Below are positions 1 through 7,000 of a stretch of DNA of 26,038 bases, piece after piece (the stretch's first letter is position 1; each line of letters opens with the position of its first letter). The position numbers were made by a program, and so were the translations under genes. Below the pieces are notes generated by a model. The model was given only the letters and a program-made list of their open reading frames with translations, was not told the origin of the DNA and made no database searches. The stretch is taken from the IMG/VR virus record IMGVR_UViG_3300046820_001517, positions 1 to 26,038 of that record. One strand, 5' to 3'. Source of the stretch: a virus.

Positions 1-76
1 TGTTGCTGTCTTTCGATACCAACCCTTCGGCTAAAACACCATTGAATGCATTTGTAATTTTACCAAAATTTTGCAT
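1..76 (-). CDS. 5' end of a gene running off the left edge (25 codons)
   Basis: An ATG at 76-74 opens a frame that stays open to the window edge; the visible protein starts MQNFGKITNAFNGVLAEGLV. It lies directly downstream of the portal gene on the same strand and has its own ATATTTATT motif 15 nt upstream (92-100). In T4-like phages the genes after the portal encode prohead core proteins, the prohead protease and the major capsid protein, so a head-assembly role is a positional inference only. I cannot name the protein from 25 residues. Confidence 0.7.
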   Translation of the reverse strand, partial: MQNFGKITNAFNGVLAEGLVSKDSN

Positions 77-91
77 ATGTTTAATTTTATT

Positions 92-100
92 AATAAATAT
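92..100 (-). promoter_or_regulatory. ATATTTATT late-type promoter motif
   Basis: Reads ATATTTATT on the minus strand, 15 nt before the ATG at 76. It belongs to the recurrent class described in the findings. Confidence 0.55.
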
Positions 101-121
101 TATGGTTTCTGTCAAAAAGAC

Positions 122-2143
122 TTATTCGTCTAACATTTTATCGATATCTCTAATCATCGAATCAACGCTCTCATTTATCTTAACGTTTTTGTCGTAAATT
201 TTAACTTTTTCTTCAGATTTATTTTTAGCGTCTGGTTTAACTGACTCTACTAGAGCGTCAACCCACCTATTTTGATATTTCTGTGTTCTTTGATTAAGTT
301 TTTTATTTAATAACTGTTTTTCCTCTGTTAATAGCTTGTTAACTCTTTTTAATGATTCAGCAACAGTCTCAGCTTCCGCACCTGTTTCAGCCGCACCAGC
401 CTCTGCACCAGCTTCCGCTTCAGCACCGCCTTCTATTTCTGTATCACCGAAGTCTAGGTCTTCACCACCAACACCACCGCCACCGAATGAACCACCTAGG
501 CCACCGCCTCCACCGCCACCTTCAGCACCGCCTTCGCCACCTTCGGCACCAGCACCACCTCCGTTAAGAGCAGCTTTGAAATCACCATAGATTCTATCTA
601 CGGTATCGAACATTCCAGTATGTTTAATAACACCAGCAGTATTAGCCAATTCAGCAGCAGCTGCTTTTTCCATACGTTGTTCAAGTAAATCTTGTTTGAT
701 TTCATCATCAGACCAACCCATGATATCTCTATGTGCACGTGTCCATGACATTGTACCAAAACCATTCCCAATATCAGATACCGCATCTTTAAGAAGGGTA
801 ACTTTAAGTTGCATATGTTCAACCTTGAGCATTTCAGCTTGTGTCGATGGGTTGTTAAGTGTAATTGTAAAGTTATCTAAATCCTCTTCAAAACCTAAAA
901 TATATAAATGGATAATAGCCAATTTATTAAGCTCTTGAAGCATTGATTGTTGAATACGGTTAATAGTTCTAGAGAAACGAATATCTTGCAATGCTAAGTT
1001 CTTACCATCACCAGTCGCTTCCTCAAACCCTAAGAAAGGTTTTGGAACACGCAAAGCTGTAAATAAGTTTCTTTGCAAGTACTCGATATCTGCAATTTGG
1101 TCTAGGTTACTAGCACCAGGCAAAGTATCAATCGGATTCGGTGCATCCTCAGTTCTAACTGGGATAAAGAAATCTTGGTCATTTGCTAATTGGTTGTAAC
1201 GTAAATCGATTTGACCTGTTTGTGGGTCAGTAATTGGCATACGCTTAAATCTATCAGCAATCGTGTTTACGTATGCTTCTACATCCGCATCATCAATGTT
1301 ACCGACATAGATTTTATAAACACGTCTTTCTGGTGCTCTAGTAACACGATATACTAACATAGAGTCCTCAGATAAAATAAGTTGTTTCCAAATACGTCTA
1401 GCTTTCTCTAAGATTGAAGTACCATAAGGTAAACGTCTATCGTCACCTAATAAACGGAAGTGAGCAATTTGCCATGAATTGAATTCAACGTCACGACCTC
1501 TCCAGAAGAATTTAACTTTGTCAGACGTAGCTTGTTCTTCTCTAGGAATTTCTCTACCAGAAACCATATCAAATAAACCAGCCTCTCTACGTTCCATTTC
1601 ATAGTTAGGCATTTGTTTACCACCCAAAATACCGTGACTATCATCGATATTCAAGTAAACAAAGTTATCACCGTATTTACATGTGTTTCTAGTCCACATT
1701 GGTAATGATGTATGGATATCAAGTCTATTGAAGAATAAATCCTCAAGGATACCTTTTACACGCTTGCTATCAGAATAGATGTTAAGTACTCTACCATGGT
1801 CATTAACCGTAGTTGATTCTTCCATCATTACATCTAATGCTGCTGCAATTGTTGGGTAAAACTCCATCGCCTCGAAATCAGAATATGAACCGATACGTGT
1901 TGTTTCGTAATTGATAGATTGTTGAAATAAACCACTCTCTACCTTTTTCCATGTATTACCCAATAATTTGTTTTGTTGGGCTTGTAATTTAGCTCTTTCG
2001 TACTCACCTTTGTCTGTGGTTCTAAGCAACTCACCACTACCGATATTATATCGTTGTGTAGGTTGTTTTTGTGTAAGCTTAACAGTATCTGGGCCTAATA
2101 CTTGACCCAATCTTTGAAATATTGTTAAATTTTTATCTGCCAT
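122..2143 (-). CDS. Portal protein, T4 gp20 family, with Gly/Ala/Glu-rich C-terminal extension
   Basis: Probably the dodecameric portal vertex through which DNA is packaged and the neck attaches. The core (roughly residues 80-500) has features I associate with T4 gp20: the segment around EFYPTIAAALDVMMEEST (94-111), the wing/stem region with RVTRAPERRVYKIYVGN (266-282), and the crown segment with PKPFLGFEEATGDGKNLA (368-385). T4 gp20 is about 524 residues; this protein is 673. The excess is a low-complexity tract (about 527-595) of Gly, Ala and Glu, followed by a Lys-rich predicted coiled coil (about 596-650) and a C-terminal VKINES peptide that resembles a tag found in other proteins here. 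It starts at an ATG with an A-rich leader and no Shine-Dalgarno. It lies downstream of TerL and a small 81-aa gene, the expected packaging neighbourhood. The core assignment is firm; the function of the extension is unknown. Confidence 0.93.
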   Translation of the reverse strand: MADKNLTIFQRLGQVLGPDTVKLTQKQPTQRYNIGSGELLRTTDKGEYERAKLQAQQNKLLGNTWKKVESGLFQQSINYETTRIGSYSDFEAMEFYPTIAAALDVMMEESTTVNDHGRVLNIYSDSKRVKGILEDLFFNRLDIHTSLPMWTRNTCKYGDNFVYLNIDDSHGILGGKQMPNYEMERREAGLFDMVSGREIPREEQATSDKVKFFWRGRDVEFNSWQIAHFRLLGDDRRLPYGTSILEKARRIWKQLILSEDSMLVYRVTRAPERRVYKIYVGNIDDADVEAYVNTIADRFKRMPITDPQTGQIDLRYNQLANDQDFFIPVRTEDAPNPIDTLPGASNLDQIADIEYLQRNLFTALRVPKPFLGFEEATGDGKNLALQDIRFSRTINRIQQSMLQELNKLAIIHLYILGFEEDLDNFTITLNNPSTQAEMLKVEHMQLKVTLLKDAVSDIGNGFGTMSWTRAHRDIMGWSDDEIKQDLLEQRMEKAAAAELANTAGVIKHTGMFDTVDRIYGDFKAALNGGGAGAEGGEGGAEGGGGGGGLGGSFGGGGVGGEDLDFGDTEIEGGAEAEAGAEAGAAETGAEAETVAESLKRVNKLLTEEKQLLNKKLNQRTQKYQNRWVDALVESVKPDAKNKSEEKVKIYDKNVKINESVDSMIRDIDKMLDE

Positions 2144-2189
2144 AAGTTTTTTTATTATATTATAATGATTTTTTTAGGAAATTAAATAG

Positions 2190-2435
2190 TTACTGAACAT
2201 AATCACACTCAACGTATGCTATATGTTCTTGTTGACCAACATTCAATACCATGTTATAACAATAGTTTGAAATCCAATCTTGACCTTGCGAACCGCTAGT
2301 TGCGTTACAAAAATAAGGTTTAGCAGAACCAGCCGCCATTCCTTTTCTTTTTGTTAAATCATTCGGTAAAGGTGACCATTTATACAGGTCAAACCCACCG
2401 CTTTTTAATGTAAATACTTTTTGTCCTAATCCCAT
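2190..2435 (-). CDS. Small protein between terminase and portal, unknown
   Basis: An 81-aa protein whose ATG lies 5 nt after the TerL stop codon, so it is probably translated from the same transcript. It is rich in Gly, Ser and aromatic residues, has three Cys (in YFCNATSG, NYCYN and VECDY) and no membrane segment. T4 encodes sheath and tube proteins between terminase and portal; this is far too short to be either. A small virion or head-completion protein is an inference from position. I do not recognise the family. Confidence 0.8.
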   Translation of the reverse strand: MGLGQKVFTLKSGGFDLYKWSPLPNDLTKRKGMAAGSAKPYFCNATSGSQGQDWISNYCYNMVLNVGQQEHIAYVECDYVQ

Positions 2436-2440
2436 TTCTA

Positions 2441-4210
2441 TTATCTTTGTTTATTCATACCACCAAATAACCACATGTGCTCACCTCTAGGGTCTTGAGC
2501 GTTACGATATGCAGTATGTTGCGGGTTTATTTTTGTTTCTTTTTTACCAGTTTCTTGATTGACAACAGTTGTTGTTGCTTTATTGTTAGAACCAGCCAAC
2601 CAACTATTCAAAATAGCTTTGGTTTGTTTTTCAAGTCTTTCTAGATTTTTAAATGAATGCTCAATAACCCATAAACACATAGCCATGGCCATAAGTAAAT
2701 CATCATGGTAACCTTCCATATGGTCTGGTCTACCATTTTTGTAGATAAATGTTTTCATCTCTGAAATCATTCTACTAGAACGTATTTTAACACCGTTGGT
2801 TCTAATCTTATATTCTAAATTAGAAATCATTGGTAAACGAACAGATGTTGCGTGGAAACCTGGTATTTTGTTATTTTTATCGTAAGAACTTAATTCTCTT
2901 TGTCTAGCAGACAGAATCTTTCCATTCGCATTATCATAATGTAATAATTTGTAATCAAATTCTAGAAGTTTTAATACGGTTGAAACACCCATACCCCCAG
3001 TTACATCGACCACAGTATAAGCTTTGTATCTCTCACCATATTCCTCAACGATTTGTGCGAGTAAATCTGGTTGTATCTTACCTTGATACTCCATAACCTG
3101 TTCCATAGTCGTAAAATCAAGTATAACGATAGTAGAGCTATCCTCACCATCACCTCTGGATACATCGACACCCATTATATATTGGTGACCCTCTATTGGT
3201 TCAGCCCAAACCCATGTTTCTTCTTCAGAACCAAAAGTAACCTTTGGTTCCATAACATTAGTTTTATTTTGTTGTTCGATGTGTTCTTCATTGATTACGT
3301 TACCACCAGACCCAATAAACGATACATCAAGCTCTTGTGCAATCATCTTAGCGTCATTGTTCATACCTAAACACATTTCCTCATACCATGACGAGGTTGG
3401 TTTCCACCCATCGGCTAACCATCTGTTGTATGAATCAAAAGTAAATTCAATTTCTTTTTCAATTTCTTCACCTCTAACCCATCTTAAATCTTTGTTGTAA
3501 CGCAAATCCTCATACCACTTCATCTCAACAATATTGAAGTTGTTCTTTTTGTTCTTTGCTTGGTCGTAGGTTTTGTAGTATAAGGCATCCATACCACGTG
3601 GTGTAGAAATTAGGGTTGCTTTACCCCCAGTACCTAATGCGGTTAATGCAGCACCAAACACTTCGGCACCGTTATCGATATAGGCAGCCTCATCCATGAT
3701 AAGGAAAGTAGGTGTAAATCCACGAAGTGCATCTTTAGAAGTTGCCACCGCTTTTACACGACTACCATTAGGTAGTTTAATTTCTTTCTTAGAATCAGTA
3801 AGGAAAATTGATTTAGATTCATTTTTAGCATTACCATAATAGTCACTACCCCAAACCCATCTAGGTAATTGGTTTAAGAAGTCCTTAATCTTGCTCAAAA
3901 ACTCAAAAGCAAGTTCTTGCTTATTTGCAATAATTAGAATGTTTTCTGGGTTATCTGAATCAGCCCAACCAACTTTTATTGACATATATGCGGCAGTTGT
4001 TGTTGACACACCAGCCTGTCTAGGTTTTGTTACTAAATTAAATCTATGTTTTTCGTATGCGAGAATAATCTCCTTCTGTCTAGGAAATAACTTGAAAGGC
4101 ACGAAACCCTCCTGTGTCTTATCGAATGTTTCCAAATACGTTTCAATAGCGTAAGCTGGATTCATCAGACACCTTGTATATTCTTTAAATATTTCCTGTG
4201 TTGTTAGCAT
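2441..4210 (-). CDS. terL: Terminase large subunit (packaging ATPase/nuclease)
   Basis: The DNA-packaging motor, which translocates DNA into the prohead through the portal and cuts concatemers. The N-terminal ATPase has a deviant Walker A, KPRQAGVST (62-70), Walker B TFLIMDEA (168-175) with the catalytic Glu, and a coupling motif TLISTPRG (199-206). The C-terminal RNase-H/RuvC-like nuclease has acidic residues in YIMGVDVSRGD (Asp349), YTVVDVTGG (Asp402) and GYHDDLLMAMAM (Asp503/504). At 589 aa it is close to T4 gp17 (610 aa). The P-loop has Val where gp17 has the catalytic Lys, and a Lys at the start of the motif, as in lambda gpA. The ATG lies 13 nt from an ATATTTATA motif (4224-4232), and a terminator separates it from the upstream 442-aa gene. 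Confidence 0.96.
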   Translation of the reverse strand: MLTTQEIFKEYTRCLMNPAYAIETYLETFDKTQEGFVPFKLFPRQKEIILAYEKHRFNLVTKPRQAGVSTTTAAYMSIKVGWADSDNPENILIIANKQELAFEFLSKIKDFLNQLPRWVWGSDYYGNAKNESKSIFLTDSKKEIKLPNGSRVKAVATSKDALRGFTPTFLIMDEAAYIDNGAEVFGAALTALGTGGKATLISTPRGMDALYYKTYDQAKNKKNNFNIVEMKWYEDLRYNKDLRWVRGEEIEKEIEFTFDSYNRWLADGWKPTSSWYEEMCLGMNNDAKMIAQELDVSFIGSGGNVINEEHIEQQNKTNVMEPKVTFGSEEETWVWAEPIEGHQYIMGVDVSRGDGEDSSTIVILDFTTMEQVMEYQGKIQPDLLAQIVEEYGERYKAYTVVDVTGGMGVSTVLKLLEFDYKLLHYDNANGKILSARQRELSSYDKNNKIPGFHATSVRLPMISNLEYKIRTNGVKIRSSRMISEMKTFIYKNGRPDHMEGYHDDLLMAMAMCLWVIEHSFKNLERLEKQTKAILNSWLAGSNNKATTTVVNQETGKKETKINPQHTAYRNAQDPRGEHMWLFGGMNKQR

Positions 4211-4223
4211 ATTGTTTTTTACT

Positions 4224-4232
4224 TATAAATAT
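4224..4232 (-). promoter_or_regulatory. ATATTTATA late-type promoter motif (terL)
   Basis: Exact ATATTTATA on the minus strand, 13 nt before the terL ATG and just downstream of a terminator, so it is well placed to start a new terL-portal transcript. Confidence 0.65.
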
Positions 4233-4261
4233 GCTGAAATAAAGTAAAATTGATTGTATGG

Positions 4262-4289
4262 AATGATAAAGGCCCCAAACGGAGCCTTT
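4262..4289 (-). terminator. Rho-independent terminator after the 442-aa gene
   Basis: On the minus strand, stem AAAGGCUCC / GGGGCCUUU with a GUUU loop and a short interrupted U tract. It lies between the stop of the 442-aa gene and the terL promoter motif. Its stem is nearly identical to those at 18969 and 21632. Confidence 0.75.
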
Positions 4290-4313
4290 AAATGTTTATT
4301 ATGTGTTTTTATT

Positions 4314-5642
4314 TTAGAATAATTCACCAAATTCGAATCCTTCCTCATCGTCTTCACCATCATCGGAATGACCACGGGAATCATCGATACCTAAACCACC
4401 CATAAGCTCTTTAAAATCAAAGCCTTCAGCGTCATCTGAACCAACGGAATTTTTTTCCTCGTAACTACCTATTTCGTTCATAGCTTCGTTGAATTCATCC
4501 TCTTTTAACCCTTCTCTAACTTCGTTAACGATGTTCTTTATAATCTTCTTACCTTCCTTGGTTCCAGCCATAACTTCTCTCATTTTATGATTGAATTCTC
4601 TTACTGGCAAAGCAGCCATTTCAGAGTATACATGGTGTTTTAATTCGAAATCATCTGGTTCGATTGCATCGGTAAATCTAGTCCACAATGCTGGTCCTAT
4701 TCTCATATCCCATGGCTCAGCCGCCAAGAAATCTGCTTTATTGATTACGTATTCACCAGTCTTTTTGTTTTTAGGTAAACCATGTGCTGAAAGCAACTCC
4801 ATAACACCTTTCACCAACTCATGAATAAGCACTGGGAAAACCATTGCTTGAACGTGAATAACGGCTTTAGTGTTATTTTTATTAGGGAACTGAACTCTAA
4901 CAACACCACCAGTTGTACCGTTATCCATTTTAGGTATAACATAGTACATGTAATCAGCCGCAGCCATCATCTTAGCGTATTTGTTAGAAAGTTTTGGGTT
5001 CATATCGGTTAACTCATCATCTACCATATGGAACATGTGGCTACATTTCTTAGCAGCACCTTGCGTCATTGCGTTAAGGAATCGTCTTTTGTAAACTTCT
5101 TCGTTGGCGTTAACCATAGCATCATGGTCTTTGAATTGCATTTCTACAGCCATAGGCTTAGGGTTTTTCTTGGTCCCAATTAAACTTATGTTAGGAGTCA
5201 ATTCTGCGTGGATTTCAACTACGTCTTCACCCATGTTATATTCTTCACGAACCATTCTAACAGCTAGTTTTTCTAACTCTTTTTTATGCTCTGCTTCCAA
5301 AGCCATAGACTCATGAACCAAAGGCATCATTTCGCTCATCAACTGACTGTTATCGATACTATCACAATCAAAAGCTCTTTTGTAACGTTTAGCTACTTCG
5401 CTAAATCTTTCACCCATAATTTTTTGTTCAAACGAACATTCATCACCTTCTGGGAAAACTGGGTGTTTACCTAATGAGTGTTTACGCTCCGCTAATTCAG
5501 ATTCTAAAGTAGGGTGCATTCTCTCATTAAGACCTTCTGGGTAAACAACGCTTTCGTTTAGAGTAGGTTTACGCAATAAATTTTCTTTAGCTAATTTAGC
5601 TTTTTTCAAAGCATCTTCAGCTATTTTTTTATAATCTGCCAT
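4314..5642 (-). CDS. 442-aa probable virion/head-assembly protein, unknown
   Basis: Mostly charged and helical at the N-terminus (Lys/Glu-rich, about 1-130) with PTLNES and YPEGLNER peptides. A mixed alpha/beta middle (about 135-330) includes a hydrophobic segment with FPVLIHELVKGVMELL. The tail is strongly acidic (last ~50 residues, Asp/Glu/Gly) and ends FEFGELF. The IHELVKG segment resembles a zincin helix but lacks the second His of HExxH, so I do not call it a peptidase. It starts with an ATG that overlaps the stop of the 319-aa gene (TAATG), so the two are translationally coupled. It is last in the head operon before a terminator. A structural or scaffold role is inferred from position only. 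Confidence 0.85.
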   Translation of the reverse strand: MADYKKIAEDALKKAKLAKENLLRKPTLNESVVYPEGLNERMHPTLESELAERKHSLGKHPVFPEGDECSFEQKIMGERFSEVAKRYKRAFDCDSIDNSQLMSEMMPLVHESMALEAEHKKELEKLAVRMVREEYNMGEDVVEIHAELTPNISLIGTKKNPKPMAVEMQFKDHDAMVNANEEVYKRRFLNAMTQGAAKKCSHMFHMVDDELTDMNPKLSNKYAKMMAAADYMYYVIPKMDNGTTGGVVRVQFPNKNNTKAVIHVQAMVFPVLIHELVKGVMELLSAHGLPKNKKTGEYVINKADFLAAEPWDMRIGPALWTRFTDAIEPDDFELKHHVYSEMAALPVREFNHKMREVMAGTKEGKKIIKNIVNEVREGLKEDEFNEAMNEIGSYEEKNSVGSDDAEGFDFKELMGGLGIDDSRGHSDDGEDDEEGFEFGELF

Positions 5643-6601
5643 TATTTTATGTCTTTTATTTTGATTGTTTTTATTACATCTCTAGTACCCATCGATTCTA
5701 ATAATTGATTTTTGGTAATTCTCTTTGATTCAGCTACAGATGATTGTTGTTTAGAAATGTCTTTTAAACCACTTATCAAGGTAGACAAACCATTTCTAGG
5801 AATACCTATCATCTCAGCAAATGCCGCAATTACTTCTCTTTGAGCTACTGGTGTTGTTATTGTTGAAATAATATTAGCTGGAATACGTTTAGTTATCATA
5901 TCCATTAATTTTTTAGCTTTAAGGTTCATTTCCTCATCGCTTTCTTCACCAGTAACACCTACTTCATTTAATGTTTCGCTTTTTCTTCTAGAAGAACCAA
6001 ATAATTTTTCATTCATGTACTTCTTAAAGTTACCAACACTCATATATTCTTCATCACCAGATTTTTCACAAGAAAGCATCTCACTGATTGTTTTAAATTT
6101 TTTAATTTCGTTTGTTGATTTATTAACCAAATAATGTTTATATCCTTCGTAAGTCTCTTCAAATTTTTCCTCACCCCCAACATTTTCTTTCTCCAACATT
6201 GGTTTAGCCACATTATTTTCAAATTCCTCTATTGATTGAATAATATTTTCACCAGCATCATTCATATCATCAAAACAATAAACAGCCATAACAACCTCTT
6301 TTGATGGTGTTATACCTCTAACCATTTGATATCTCTTATCAGCAATAGTAAACGGTTCAGATGTTTTGCCCGTCTCAACGTCTTTTACGTTAGATAGATA
6401 CTTGATAGTTGCTTGGTCTTGTGGTGCAATAACAGCCTCAACTTCTTGCTCATCAACAACGTTAACACTAACATTTGTACCTAGTTTTTGAATATTAGAG
6501 GTTACTTTAGGGTCACCTAAATCTTTTTTATTGATGTTTACTGTTGTTTTTTTTGCAGTAGAAGCACCAAGCACGTCTTCTTTAATTTTATTTTTGTCCA
6601 T
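5642..6601 (-). CDS. 319-aa operon protein, unknown
   Basis: A hydrophilic protein with a Lys/Val-rich N-terminus (about 1-60) and a middle domain (about 70-215) including ADKRYQMVRGITPSKEVVMA and DDMNDAGENIIQSIEEFEN. The C-terminal helical part (about 225-319) ends in KTIKIKDIK. Short E-S/E-V peptides such as SETLNEVG and ITKNQLLES recall those in neighbouring proteins. Its ATG overlaps the end of the 136-aa gene by 14 nt, and its stop overlaps the next ATG, so it is in the middle of a tightly packed operon between the mosaic protein and terminase. No family recognised. Confidence 0.85.
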   Translation of the reverse strand: MDKNKIKEDVLGASTAKKTTVNINKKDLGDPKVTSNIQKLGTNVSVNVVDEQEVEAVIAPQDQATIKYLSNVKDVETGKTSEPFTIADKRYQMVRGITPSKEVVMAVYCFDDMNDAGENIIQSIEEFENNVAKPMLEKENVGGEEKFEETYEGYKHYLVNKSTNEIKKFKTISEMLSCEKSGDEEYMSVGNFKKYMNEKLFGSSRRKSETLNEVGVTGEESDEEMNLKAKKLMDMITKRIPANIISTITTPVAQREVIAAFAEMIGIPRNGLSTLISGLKDISKQQSSVAESKRITKNQLLESMGTRDVIKTIKIKDIK

Positions 6602-6998
6602 GGTTTTTTAATTTATAATTTAGTATTAGGTCTTTTTCATATAGTTTGGTCTCAACTTCCTCAATCGGTTCACCAAATTTAAAACAAAGTCTTTTTTCTG
6701 GGTAAGCATCATATGCGTTAATATTTTCCCAAGCTAAAGCTATCACACCATCAACAGCATCCCAAACAGCAAATGTATCACTATTTTGGATTACATCTAA
6801 ATTAAGTTCGGACTCTAACCTACCAACGTTTTTAATAAAATTGTCGTGCGGAGCCTCTGGTCTACCAGAAGCTGGGAATGTATCCCATTCCTCACCGTCA
6901 ATGTTGGCCGTAGTATCAGAAAAGATAAATTCATAAATAAAATTACCCTTGTAATCCTTACCGACTAAATTAACATATATTAAAAACAAACCCTTCAT
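6588..6998 (-). CDS. 136-aa conserved phage-type protein, unknown
   Basis: A compact acidic protein opening MKGLFLIYVNLVGKDYKG, with segments FIYEFIFSDT and DEEWDTFPASGRPEAPH-like composition (actual run GEEWDTFPASGRPEAPH, about residues 35-51). I have the impression of having seen this kind of sequence among hypothetical proteins of T4-like marine phages, but I cannot attach a function. The ATG is 2 nt after the stop of the mosaic protein and the 3' end overlaps the next gene by 14 nt, which supports a real, co-translated gene in the head operon. Confidence 0.85.
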   Translation of the reverse strand: MKGLFLIYVNLVGKDYKGNFIYEFIFSDTTANIDGEEWDTFPASGRPEAPHDNFIKNVGRLESELNLDVIQNSDTFAVWDAVDGVIALAWENINAYDAYPEKRLCFKFGEPIEEVETKLYEKDLILNYKLKNHGQK

Positions 6999-7000
6999 AA

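Noticed and set aside
336-590. Pro/Ser/Ala-rich plus-strand frames opposite the portal low-complexity region
   Set aside because: They are the antisense of the Gly/Ala/Glu tract; composition is forced by the complementary strand, with no promoter or start signal.
5000-5200. Possible zinc peptidase in the 442-aa protein (IHELVKG, coded near 4810-4830)
   Set aside because: The second His of HExxH is missing and no third ligand is evident.
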